Shown: piece by piece, positions 17,730 through 26,440 of the stretch
How positions within the stretch are numbered: position 1 is the first letter of the stretch
Layout: every line of letters begins with the position of its first letter
Assembly (NCBI RefSeq): GCF_001046895.1
Contig: NZ_CAQI01000041.1
Coordinates: 21,976 to 85,975 of the forward strand
Length of the DNA stretch: 64,000 nucleotides
Origin: Pseudarthrobacter siccitolerans
GTDB lineage: Bacteria; Actinomycetota; Actinomycetes; Actinomycetales; Micrococcaceae
Direction of reading: 5' to 3'
Notes under the pieces: generated by a model
The model's input: only the letters and a program-made list of their open reading frames with translations
Database searches by the model: none
Told to the model about the DNA's origin: nothing
Position numbers and translations under genes: made by a program

Positions 17730-18104
17730 CTACTGGTGGAGGCGTTCCTGCCAGTCTGCCGGTACCTTGTCCGGCGGTGCGGGTGACGGCTGTTCCAGGG
17801 GCCTGGATTGAGGATCCGGCAGTCGCGGCCCGTGGAAGAACTTCTGTGTGGTGTGCTCGTAAAACCAGTTCTCCCCAGGTTCAAAGGACCTCATCACAGG
17901 GTGACCCGCGGTGCGCGCATGGGCACTGGCGTGCTGTGAGGGCGATGAATCGCAGCAGCCGATGTGGCCGCACTGGGCGCAGCGGCGAAGATGCAGCCAC
18001 CAACCCTGGCCGTCTCCGTTGAGGCACTCCAGGCATCCAGTTCCGCTGGGAGTGGCGGTGAGGCTGATTCCCGGAATCGGGCGATCTTCCATGGGGTACT
18101 CCAT
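17730..18104 (-). CDS. UBP-type zinc finger protein
   Basis: A 124-residue protein built around a ZnF-UBP domain: GCLECLNGDGQGWW, LRRCAQCGHIGCCD and the histidine-rich QHASAHARTAGHPVMRSF, ending in ENWFYEHTTQ. In eukaryotes this domain binds the free C-terminal Gly-Gly of ubiquitin; bacteria lack ubiquitin, so the ligand is unknown. The ATG at 18104 follows GGAG/GGTGG sequences and begins just before the conserved domain. It is divergent from a thioredoxin-reductase-like gene, a gene pair I have seen repeatedly in actinobacteria, suggesting a shared redox or signalling role. Confidence 0.88.
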   Translation of the reverse strand: MEYPMEDRPIPGISLTATPSGTGCLECLNGDGQGWWLHLRRCAQCGHIGCCDSSPSQHASAHARTAGHPVMRSFEPGENWFYEHTTQKFFHGPRLPDPQSRPLEQPSPAPPDKVPADWQERLHQ

Positions 18105-18265
18105 TTCCACCACTCCGGTTCTGATCAGGCCTGCCGGTAGCCCGCCGTCGGGAGCTATTGTGGCAGAATCTCCGCGGCGTTGGAATGACGGAATCTCTTG
18201 TCCCCACTGTCCCGGCGCGAGTATCGTGATCGGCACCGAACCATTGATCCGGAAAGACGCCAGCC

Positions 18266-20017
18266 ATGGACGAACCGGTTCCGATCATGCTGATTGCCAC
18301 CCCAGACCCGGCCTCGCGGCGCATTCTTGAGGATGAGCTGCGCCGGCGGTACGGTGCCGACTACGAGGTGGTGGTGTGTGCCGAACACGCCCACGGGCGG
18401 GCGGTGCTTGAGGGGCTCCGGCGGTGGAACCGCCAAGTCGCCCTCATCCTAGGGTGCTACGGACCGGCTGACCGTGGTGGACTCGATTTCCTGCGGCGTG
18501 CCTATGGCTTCCACCCGGCAGCCAAGCGTGCTGTTGTGGTGACATGGGGCGACTTCGCCAGCGCGCCCACTGTATTCCGGGCGATCGCCCAAGGGTACGC
18601 CGAACTGCTCATCATCCGTCCGGAGCGGTCGCGCGACGAAGAATTCCATGGGGCGATTACCGACGCCCTCGACGACTGGCACTTGGCCCAGGGAGTCGGG
18701 TTCGAGGCGGTCCGGCTGATCGGGGAGGTGGGCGACCAAAGGACCCATATGTTGCGTGACTCCTTGAGCCGGAACCACATCCCGGTGGGATTCCACCCCG
18801 CGGGGTCCGAGAGCGCCCAACGGACGCTGGCGAGCCTGCACCTGAGCGACCCCGTGCTGCCGGTCCTGGTGCTCGAGTTCACTGCTCCACCGATTGTCCT
18901 CGAAAACCCCACTGACCTGGAGATCGCCGAGGCGATGGGGGTGACGCGGCCCCCACCGGCGGACAAGATCTTTGATGTAGTGGTGGTGGGAGCGGGCCCC
19001 TCCGGCCTTGCGACCGCCGTATATGCCTCCTCCGAGGGTCTCTCCACCATGGTGGTGGAGGGAGAGGCGGTGGGAGGCCAAGCCGGCACGAGCTCGTTGA
19101 TCCGCAACTACCCTGGCTTCTCCCGCGGTGTGAGCGGCGCCCACCTGGCCTACCGCTCGTTCCACCAGGCCTGGACTTTGGGCACGGACTTCCTCTTCCT
19201 GCGCAAGGTGGAGGGGCTCCGTGTGGACGGCGGGTTGTACGCCGTGTCGATTTCCGATGGCAGCGTGGTCCGGTGCCGCATTGTGGTGGTGGCCACCGGC
19301 GTGGACTACCGCCGCCTCGGCATACCGCGGCTGGAGGATCTGGTGGGCAGGGGCGTCTTCTACGGGGCAACAGTCTCTGAGGCGCCGTCGATGACCGGAA
19401 AGCACGTCTGCGTGGTGGGTGGCGGCAATTCGGCCGGACAGGCGGTTCTGCACCTTGCGAGGTACGCGGCGAAGGTGACGCTGCTGGTTCGCGGACCCAC
19501 TCTGTCAGCCAGTATGTCGGAGTACCTCATCTCCCAACTTGAGGCCACGCGGAACGTCGCGATCCGCTATGGCACCGTCCTCGTGGGGGCTCGTGATCAG
19601 GACGGTTTCCTTGCCGCCGTCAAGGTCGCCCCAGCCGGCGCCTCTGATGCAGTGCAAAGCGAGGAGATTGAAGCGGGTGGCTTGTTTGTGCTGATCGGCT
19701 CAGTGCCACGGACGTCATGGCTTCCCGACATGGTGGAGCGGGATCCAGCGGGTTTCCTGCGGACGGGCGTCAGCCGCGATGTCAGCGCACCCGGGTCCGT
19801 CAAGCCTGACAGGCCGCCCTTGGCGCTGGAAACCAGCATGCCCGGCATTTTCGCAATCGGTGACGTGAGGGCCGGTTCGATTAAAAGAGTGGCCACCGCA
19901 GTGGGGGACGGCGCCACCGTGGTCTCGATGCTTCACACCTACCTGGCGGAGAACCGCGCGGCTGCCTCGACTCCTGTGCCTGCCGGGGAAGCCGAACCCG
20001 AGGAGCTTCCGGGGTGA
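18266..20017 (+). CDS. Fused pseudo-receiver / thioredoxin-reductase-like FAD protein
   Basis: A 583-residue three-part protein. Residues 1-130 resemble a response-regulator receiver, but the phospho-acceptor aspartate position reads LILGCYGPAD, so it is probably not phosphorylated. Residues about 150-225 resemble a thioredoxin/glutaredoxin fold without cysteines. From about 230 on is a TrxR-like flavoprotein: VVVVGAGPSGLATAVYASSE (FAD), GKHVCVVGGGNSAGQA (NADPH) and FAIGDVRAGSIKRVA. The CxxC of thioredoxin reductases is replaced by YGATVSEA. It may oxidise NAD(P)H or act as a sensor. GGAAAG precedes the ATG. It overlaps the next gene. Confidence 0.88.
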   Translation: MDEPVPIMLIATPDPASRRILEDELRRRYGADYEVVVCAEHAHGRAVLEGLRRWNRQVALILGCYGPADRGGLDFLRRAYGFHPAAKRAVVVTWGDFASAPTVFRAIAQGYAELLIIRPERSRDEEFHGAITDALDDWHLAQGVGFEAVRLIGEVGDQRTHMLRDSLSRNHIPVGFHPAGSESAQRTLASLHLSDPVLPVLVLEFTAPPIVLENPTDLEIAEAMGVTRPPPADKIFDVVVVGAGPSGLATAVYASSEGLSTMVVEGEAVGGQAGTSSLIRNYPGFSRGVSGAHLAYRSFHQAWTLGTDFLFLRKVEGLRVDGGLYAVSISDGSVVRCRIVVVATGVDYRRLGIPRLEDLVGRGVFYGATVSEAPSMTGKHVCVVGGGNSAGQAVLHLARYAAKVTLLVRGPTLSASMSEYLISQLEATRNVAIRYGTVLVGARDQDGFLAAVKVAPAGASDAVQSEEIEAGGLFVLIGSVPRTSWLPDMVERDPAGFLRTGVSRDVSAPGSVKPDRPPLALETSMPGIFAIGDVRAGSIKRVATAVGDGATVVSMLHTYLAENRAAASTPVPAGEAEPEELPG

Positions 20018-20883
20018 TGTCCGCTTCAACCGAGGTCACGCCGTTGATTGTGCCGATGCGGCGGCTGCTCTACGTCGCTGCATTCCTCGTGTTTCTCGCC
20101 GGGCTCGTGCTGTTCGTGTTTCCGCTGCGGACGGATGAATTCTTCTCGTGGACAGTCAACCCGCCCATGACCGCGGTCTTCCTCGGTGCTGCCTACTGGT
20201 CAAGTGCCGGCCTGGAGGTGACGGGCGCCCGTTCGGAGAGTTGGGAGTCAGCGAGGCTGGCAGTGTGGCCCGTGTTCATCTTCACTGCATTGACGCTGGG
20301 AGTCACCCTGCTTCATATCGACCGCTTCCACCTGTCGTCAAACGCTGCCCCCACTGCCCAGATAGCCACCTGGGCGTGGCTGGCAATCTATGCCGTGGTG
20401 CCAGTGGCGATGCTCGTCATCAGCAGGATGCAGATCCGGTCGCGGCCTCCGGCGCCAATAACTGTGACAGCGGGAACGCCAGTGTTACCCCCTGCGCTCC
20501 GGCTTCTCCTGGCGGCAATCGCCGGGGTACTGCTGCTGTATGGCGTGGCGCTCCTGGCCGTACCCACTCTCGCCGCGGCGTGGTGGCCGTGGACACTGTC
20601 CGAACTGACGGGGAGGGCGATCGGGGCATGGCTGGTCGGCCTCGGGTGGGCTGCCGCGCAGGGACAGTTCAGCCGCGACCTCCGCACCGTCCGCCCCGTG
20701 GCCCTGACCTCCGTTGCCTTCGTTCTTCTGCAGGCGCTCGCACTGCTGCGGTATGGTGGCGCCCTGACGTGGCCGAGCGGACCGGCGATCGGCTATCTAG
20801 CCGTACTACTTGCCATTGGGGTGGCCGGCGGGTGGGCGCTTGCGCTATCCCGCGCGCCGGCAGCCCGGACAGGAATGACGTGA
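20017..20883 (+). CDS. Multi-pass membrane protein linked to the FAD protein
   Basis: A 288-residue protein with about eight hydrophobic helices (for example LLYVAAFLVFLAGLVLFVF and LLLAAIAGVLLLYGVALLAV). The ATG at 20017 shares bases with the stop of the upstream oxidoreductase (TGATG), so the genes are translationally coupled. A GTG at 20014 is a less likely start. No transport or catalytic motif is recognised. The coupling suggests it works with, or is controlled by, the flavoprotein. Confidence 0.7.
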   Translation: MSASTEVTPLIVPMRRLLYVAAFLVFLAGLVLFVFPLRTDEFFSWTVNPPMTAVFLGAAYWSSAGLEVTGARSESWESARLAVWPVFIFTALTLGVTLLHIDRFHLSSNAAPTAQIATWAWLAIYAVVPVAMLVISRMQIRSRPPAPITVTAGTPVLPPALRLLLAAIAGVLLLYGVALLAVPTLAAAWWPWTLSELTGRAIGAWLVGLGWAAAQGQFSRDLRTVRPVALTSVAFVLLQALALLRYGGALTWPSGPAIGYLAVLLAIGVAGGWALALSRAPAARTGMT

Positions 20884-21018
20884 GGACCCTCGCTCGGGAA
20901 GGGGCGCGCGGGTATGGCGCGCCTTATGGCAGTGGGATAACGACAAGGCCTGTGACGTTTGCGGTGGGTGCTGCACATGAAGATGCAGGGCCCGCCGGTC
21001 GCCCCGCTTACTGGTTCC

Positions 21019-22518
21019 TTAGGAGCTGCCGTAGAGGAACCGCTCTATGAAGTCTTCTCCGGGGGAGTATCCGGTGTAAATAAAGTCCGGCGGGTCACTG
21101 AGCGATGATCGTGGACGCCGGGCGCTCGTCCAGGGCGGTGCCGGTTGTTGGGGCCAGTGTGGTGGTTCCCAGTCGTGGTGTTCGGCTTTGTAGTGGCGGC
21201 CGGTGGGTGAGGTCCAGCCTGGTGGCCCGGTTTTGGTGGCAGGGGTGGGCGTCCATCCGGTGGAGTGTTTGAGGCGGTGGTGTTTTGGGCAGAGTTGGGC
21301 CAGGTTGCTGATCCCGGTGTTGCCGCCATCCTTCCAGGCTTGAAGGTGGTCGGTGTCGTTGTCGAGGGAGGGGTTGTTGCACCCGGGGAAGGTGCACTTA
21401 CCGTCCCTGAGCTGCAGTGCTCTTTTCATGGCTTTGGTGAGCCGGTAGCGGGTGCGGCCGATTTCCAGCGGCGCCCCGTCCCGGGGGTCCACCAGCACCC
21501 GGTAGAACGAACCGGCACCTTCAGCAACGAGCCTGCGGGCCATCGAAGGCGGGATCGGACCATACCCGTCCAGCATGGCGGGCTCATCAGCCATGCCCTC
21601 GAGGGAGAATACCGGCACGGTGACCAGCACCTGCGCCTGGATCCGGGATGATGGGCCAGCCGCCGCATCGGAGCCATCAACGTCTGCATGGGCGCACCCG
21701 GTGTGGTTGCCGCTGCCAAGGATCGCGTCGGCGTAGTTGTCGGCCTTCAACTGGGTGAGGGTGCGGGGCTCGTTGGGTCCTTGCATTCCGCGGGCGAGGG
21801 CGGTGAGCCGGTTCCAGCCCGCCATGGCCTGGTCCGCGGGCAGGCAGGCGGACAGCCAGGCCATCCCGTCGCGGTCCGGCCGGTATTCCACCCGCCGGTC
21901 CGCCACACCCTTGGCGTGGCGTTTCTCGATGGATTCGGGGTGGTGGCGTTCCCGCCAGGTCCTGGCCTTGGTACGGAACCGGTAGGCGGGCAGCTCCCCG
22001 GTCGGGGCGGCCGTGGGTGGCCGGGGCACGTCGGGGTCCAGGAAGTGGGCCTCGAGTGCGGCGGCGCCGGCGGGGTCAAGGCCGGCGGTTTCCTCCACCA
22101 TGACCAGGGCGTGCGGCCAGGTGATCGTTCCGGCCTGCAACGCCGAGAACGTCAGCGGCAACTCCTTGGTCACGGTGTGGGACGCGGCCAGGAACGCCCC
22201 GGCTGCCCGGGGACCGAGGGCCAGGAGGGCGCCGATTTCCGCGGCGACGGCCATTTCGAGCGCCTGCACCGGTGTGTCGGGCGGTGCGATGGCGTGGGCA
22301 GTGTCCGCGTACGTCACAGCAGCCCGGGCCTTCACAGCGGCGAACCCGGCCTCCGCCACCCGCGCTCCGGCAAGAATGTCCAGGCACCCATCACCCAGGC
22401 CGGCCAGCGGATCAGCAGCCGAGAACGGCTCCGCACCACAGCCCTCCGCCTCCGCGTTGAGCACGGCAAGGGCAGCATTGATGTCCTCAAACGCCTTCAC
22501 CACCGCCGCTTTCCCCAT
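21019..22518 (-). CDS. DUF222 / HNH endonuclease (13E12-type)
   Basis: A 499-residue protein of the abundant actinobacterial DUF222-HNH family. A long helical DUF222 region (VVKAFEDINAALAVLNAEAE onward, with LGPRAAGAFLAASHTVTKEL) is followed near residue 400 by an HNH nuclease: GKCTFPGCNNPSLDNDTDH then LQAWKDGGNTGISNLAQLC and PKHHRLKH. The C-terminal 90 residues are Pro/Thr-rich and low in complexity. Such genes are often present in many copies and behave like mobile or selfish elements, though their targets are unknown. The ATG at 22518 begins at MGKAAVV. No flanking inverted repeats were seen. Confidence 0.88.
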   Translation of the reverse strand: MGKAAVVKAFEDINAALAVLNAEAEGCGAEPFSAADPLAGLGDGCLDILAGARVAEAGFAAVKARAAVTYADTAHAIAPPDTPVQALEMAVAAEIGALLALGPRAAGAFLAASHTVTKELPLTFSALQAGTITWPHALVMVEETAGLDPAGAAALEAHFLDPDVPRPPTAAPTGELPAYRFRTKARTWRERHHPESIEKRHAKGVADRRVEYRPDRDGMAWLSACLPADQAMAGWNRLTALARGMQGPNEPRTLTQLKADNYADAILGSGNHTGCAHADVDGSDAAAGPSSRIQAQVLVTVPVFSLEGMADEPAMLDGYGPIPPSMARRLVAEGAGSFYRVLVDPRDGAPLEIGRTRYRLTKAMKRALQLRDGKCTFPGCNNPSLDNDTDHLQAWKDGGNTGISNLAQLCPKHHRLKHSTGWTPTPATKTGPPGWTSPTGRHYKAEHHDWEPPHWPQQPAPPWTSARRPRSSLSDPPDFIYTGYSPGEDFIERFLYGSS

Positions 22519-22705
22519 ACAGCAATCATCCCAAGGGGGTCTGACATTTTCCCGCGACGGCAACGCCAAGCGCGCAGGTCACGGAAAGACCTGCGGGGAA
22601 CTGCATGAATCTCGAACAGCCGGGCACTCAGCCCCGAAAGTGGCATGCCGCCGTCGAAATCAGTAGCGTCGTTCGAGCAACATTTCTCCAGCAGTTAGGT
22701 ACCCC

Positions 22706-24019
22706 TTGGGCAAGAACAGTAAGAACCGGCGCGCAGGCAAGACTTCGGCGGACAAACGACGCCAGGCTCCGGTCTCGCTCAGTTCTTTCCGTGCCGGCCG
22801 GGCCCTGGACGCCCTGGCGCCGGCCTATGTCCAGTGGTTCGACGACGGCACGCCCGGCGCAGGCGCTGCAGCCCTGCAGTACCTGAAGCTGATGGAGCCC
22901 ACCATGAGCCGCTACTTGGAGATGACGGCCGCGCCCGACGTGACGAGCTTCGACCCGGCTGCCCTGGCCAACGCCGTCGCGGAGGAAGTCTCGGCCGCCG
23001 CGCGCGCACAAGCCCCCGACGTCGTGGACCCGGAACAGGTTGCTCTGATCGTTGATTCGGTCCACAGCTACGTCGAGTTCCTCTCGGAAACCGGCCGCTG
23101 GACCGGGACAGCGGAACTCCTGGCCGAGGTGCTGGAGTTTTTCGAAGGTTTGGCCGGCGGTGAAGACGGGCAGGAGACCATCCAGGTTCCGGAGATTCCC
23201 GAGGACCAGGCCCTGGCAGTTTTCACCGGCCTGCCCCTGATCCAGAAAGCAACAGCCTTGCTGCAATGGATCGGTGACGGGAAGCCTGTTACCGGAACGG
23301 GCGCCCTCCGCCTGCGGGACATTGAAGAGGCGGCCGCCTGCGTCGGTGTCTCAGCCAAGGGCGGTACCAAGAAGGCGGATCCGGCCGGCGATGTCCTCAC
23401 GGTACGTAGCATGTACGAGGTGCCCCTGCTTGCCGAGATTTGGGCGACACTCCAGGCGGCCGAGCTGATTAGGGTCAAGCCCACGAAAGTGGTGCCGTTC
23501 GAGGATCCCGCACACTTCCTGGACGGCAGTGTGGCCGAGCAGCTGGACGAGTTCATCATGTTCACCTCGTGCTTCCTGGAGCAGGCCGTGCTCCGGCTCG
23601 ATCCTGACCAGCCTTGGGAGCGCACCATCGCAGCCGTACAGGTATCCGTCCTGCTGGCGGCGGCCACCGCGGAACCACTGCTGGTGGAACGCGTGCTGGC
23701 GGCACCTGATCACGCTCCCGACGAAGAAAAGAAAGCAGCCGGACTGTTGACCAAGGTGGCCGTGGGCCGGTTGGAGGAGCTCGCGGAACTGGGGCTGCTG
23801 ACCATCGACACGCATTTCCGGGTGCCGCCGGCGCTGATCCGATGTGTTGCGGATGCCTTCGACGATCCCTCGCTGCTGGCAGAGCTGGGCCTGGCAGAAA
23901 CGCCGCTGGCAGAGGCGCCCGACGACGATGAAGCGCCGTTCGAGGAAGCCCCCAGCGAGGAAGCCCCCAACGAAGAAGCAGACGCGCCGAAGGCCGCAGG
24001 AAGCCTGGCGCTTACCTAG
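22706..24019 (+). CDS. Conserved actinobacterial protein of unknown function
   Basis: A 437-residue acidic protein beginning with a basic tail (MGKNSKNRRAGKTSADKRR), followed by helix-rich sequence and ending in a low-complexity repeat of EEAPSEEAPNEEADAP type. No catalytic motif, signal peptide or membrane span is seen, so it is probably cytosolic. The start is TTG at 22706 with little ribosome-site support; the basic N-terminus fits it. Its stop interlocks with that of the convergent SBP/VWA gene. Function unknown. Confidence 0.7.
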   Translation: MGKNSKNRRAGKTSADKRRQAPVSLSSFRAGRALDALAPAYVQWFDDGTPGAGAAALQYLKLMEPTMSRYLEMTAAPDVTSFDPAALANAVAEEVSAAARAQAPDVVDPEQVALIVDSVHSYVEFLSETGRWTGTAELLAEVLEFFEGLAGGEDGQETIQVPEIPEDQALAVFTGLPLIQKATALLQWIGDGKPVTGTGALRLRDIEEAAACVGVSAKGGTKKADPAGDVLTVRSMYEVPLLAEIWATLQAAELIRVKPTKVVPFEDPAHFLDGSVAEQLDEFIMFTSCFLEQAVLRLDPDQPWERTIAAVQVSVLLAAATAEPLLVERVLAAPDHAPDEEKKAAGLLTKVAVGRLEELAELGLLTIDTHFRVPPALIRCVADAFDDPSLLAELGLAETPLAEAPDDDEAPFEEAPSEEAPNEEADAPKAAGSLALT

Positions 24020-25884
24020 AAGCTGGTCACCAGTTCGCCGAGTACCTCTTCGAGCCGGGTCGGATCGGTGGCGTCGTAGTAGTGCGCACCGCTGGCCTTG
24101 GCGATTTGCAGCAGAGTGGGGACGTCGGCGTCGGGTCCGTAGGCGAGCGTAAAGACAAGCACCGGCGTCGAGTGGTTCTGATGGCTCAGCTGTTCTGAGA
24201 GCCCGCCGAGGTCTCCCGGGTGGCGGGTGTCGTTTTTGCCGTCACTCAGCAGCACGATGGTGTTGATGAAGGTGTCTTTGTAGTCCTTGGCCTGATCGGA
24301 CGCAAAGCGGCTCACGGCTTCGAACAGAGGCGTAGCTTCCACCGCTTGGAGCTCGCCAAGTTTGGCGACGATATCCGATTTGTTGGTCTTGAAGGGCGCC
24401 ACCGGACTGACGACTCCGGGCTGCAGGGGTCCGTCGCCTTCATGGGAGAAGGCGGCCAGTCCAATTTCGTCATCCCCCGTGAAATGGTCCAGTGCTTTCA
24501 GCACGGCATCTTTGGCCCGCTGCAACTTGGTGACTCCGGGTTCCTGCACCATGGAGTCCGAGACATCCAGCAGGAACAAGGCCCTGGCCCGTTTGCGCAC
24601 CTCGGGGAAGCTGTCCTGCATGGCCACCAAAGCCTCCGCCTTGGGCAGTGGCAGCGGCTGGAGCGTCCGGGCGTACCGTCCGGTTTCTGCCACCCCGGCG
24701 TCCAGGTTGCCTTGGATGCTCCGGTACCCCGAGGCCTGGACAACGTATTGGCCCTGCTCTGTCACGGCGAAGGCAAGGAAGTCCCGGGCTGCAAGGCGCT
24801 GCTGGTTCCCCACCCAATCTCCCTCAAGGATTGCCGCCGGGTTGTCCGCCACGTGCACGCCGTCCTGCGGGTAGATTGCCCTGAGGGGCTCCTTGGGCGC
24901 GGGCCCGGGTTTTTTCGTTTTTCCGTCCTCGCTGACTACGCCCCGGTTGTAGTCCCAGACTGATTTCTCATCCACGATCACAGCGGAGAGGAACTCGGAA
25001 ACGCTCCCCGCGTTGTCAGCCTCCCTGGCGTGCCACAGGAAATGCTCCGGGGTGGCCATGTAGTGGCTGGTTCCCAGTTCCACGGCGCGCACCTTCTCCA
25101 CCAGGGACGGCGCTTCCAGGTCCGTACCGTCCAGGCCGCCCACGCTGCCGCCGGCGGCACCGTAAGACGCAGCCAGGGCCATAAGGCCCGAGGTCGAGAC
25201 GAGCGGGCTGGCTTTGCCGAACTTGAATTTCCCCCAGTCGCCGTGGCCGAGGCGCTCCCAGACGTCCTGCTCACCAGCCATCTTGAAGACGTCAGACCAC
25301 GACGGCGGATCGGTATCCCAGCCGAGGGTACTTGTCATGGTCTCCGGCATCGCGACGACGATCGCACTGCGGGCGATGCTGGTTCCTTCCTCCGGGACAG
25401 GGCTGCCGGCGGCAGCTTTCCTGGCGATATGTAACCAGGCGGAGGAGTCGGGCAGCCAGATGGCGGGTTTGTCAGCGGACGCAGTGCCGGGGAACCGGGC
25501 GGCCACTTTGCTGGCTGCGGCTCCCGAGGTTTCCTGCGTCACCGCCGGCGTCACACACTTGCCGTCCACGCTGCGGGGCTTCGCCGCGTACTCGGATGCC
25601 AGGGCGCGGACCATGTCGGCGTTCTCCAGCGACGTGAGGATGGTCAAGGGAATGCAGGGCGAGGCCCCGGCGGCGGCAGCAGGAGAGTCCTGCGCCAAGG
25701 GTTCGCCTGCCGGGGGTGGGTTGCCATCCCCGCCCGAGGTGCCGCCCTCACCTGAGCCGCCGGGAAAGATCACCACCCGCAGCAGGAATCCGCCGCCCAC
25801 AATAAGGAGCGCCACGGCGGCCGCCGCGGCCACCCAGATCCAGCGCGGATAACTCACGTCAGATGCTGCGTGCCGGCGGCCCAT
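24016..25884 (-). CDS. Membrane-anchored solute-binding and VWA domain protein
   Basis: A 622-residue protein with an N-terminal membrane anchor (IWVAAAAAVALLIVGGGFLL, residues 17-36), a Gly/Pro-rich linker, then a periplasmic-binding-type domain (SP-CIPLTILTSLENADMV through VTEQGQYVVQASGYRSIQG) and a C-terminal von Willebrand A domain with a MIDAS site, LFLLDVSDSM, and LLSDGKNDTRHPGD. The domain pairing occurs in actinobacteria and suggests binding of a ligand or metal-dependent adhesion outside the cell. AAAGGAAA precedes the ATG at 25884. The stop codons of this gene and the convergent gene overlap by four bases. Confidence 0.88.
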   Translation of the reverse strand: MGRRHAASDVSYPRWIWVAAAAAVALLIVGGGFLLRVVIFPGGSGEGGTSGGDGNPPPAGEPLAQDSPAAAAGASPCIPLTILTSLENADMVRALASEYAAKPRSVDGKCVTPAVTQETSGAAASKVAARFPGTASADKPAIWLPDSSAWLHIARKAAAGSPVPEEGTSIARSAIVVAMPETMTSTLGWDTDPPSWSDVFKMAGEQDVWERLGHGDWGKFKFGKASPLVSTSGLMALAASYGAAGGSVGGLDGTDLEAPSLVEKVRAVELGTSHYMATPEHFLWHAREADNAGSVSEFLSAVIVDEKSVWDYNRGVVSEDGKTKKPGPAPKEPLRAIYPQDGVHVADNPAAILEGDWVGNQQRLAARDFLAFAVTEQGQYVVQASGYRSIQGNLDAGVAETGRYARTLQPLPLPKAEALVAMQDSFPEVRKRARALFLLDVSDSMVQEPGVTKLQRAKDAVLKALDHFTGDDEIGLAAFSHEGDGPLQPGVVSPVAPFKTNKSDIVAKLGELQAVEATPLFEAVSRFASDQAKDYKDTFINTIVLLSDGKNDTRHPGDLGGLSEQLSHQNHSTPVLVFTLAYGPDADVPTLLQIAKASGAHYYDATDPTRLEEVLGELVTSF

Positions 25885-26087
25885 GCTCGTTTCCTTTGAA
25901 ATCCGCCCGGTTTCCCGGAATGAACACAATGATGAAACTGGCCCGCGGCACTCACACCGCGGGTGCGCCTAGCCCCCCGCCCGGATGCCCCCGCAACTGG
26001 ATACGCATTTTGAGGATAACCCCGGCGGGGGCGATGTGAGTGTTGAGTTACAGATATTTGATGGAATTTTGTGGGTCCGGGAACCCC

Positions 26088-26324
26088 TCACCCGCGGACC
26101 TTCCTGACGCTGAGTCTGCGCCGCCCTGCCGGCGTGCTGCCCGTCGGCCTGCGGACGCGGCGCCAAGGCCTGTGGACATGGCCGCCATCGGCGGACTCCG
26201 GAGCCGAAGCCACCACCGAGGATCCCCTCCTGCGGCGGCGCAATCGGAGGAGTACGAATACCGTCAGCCCCAGCCAGGCGATCGCCGCAGCCAAAACCAG
26301 CAACACTGCCGGGATGGTATCCAT
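26088..26324 (-). CDS. Small membrane protein with basic tail
   Basis: A 78-residue protein with one N-terminal hydrophobic helix (MDTIPAVLLVLAAAIAWLGL onward) followed by an arginine-rich tail (RLRRRRRGSS). TACACT lies five bases upstream of the ATG at 26324, consistent with a leaderless transcript, and there is no Shine-Dalgarno. Function unknown. It is divergent from nothing on the left and sits alone between the SBP/VWA and GH32 genes. Confidence 0.5.
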   Translation of the reverse strand: MDTIPAVLLVLAAAIAWLGLTVFVLLRLRRRRRGSSVVASAPESADGGHVHRPWRRVRRPTGSTPAGRRRLSVRKVRG

Positions 26325-26440
26325 GATCAAGTGTAGGAGCGGGGCCGCGGGGATGGCTTACCCGTTTTTCGGCGTGGCAACTACGCAGTCAGCCCCTAAT
26401 GTGAGCCGCGGGTACCCGCTTCAGGCACGCTCATACTGCT

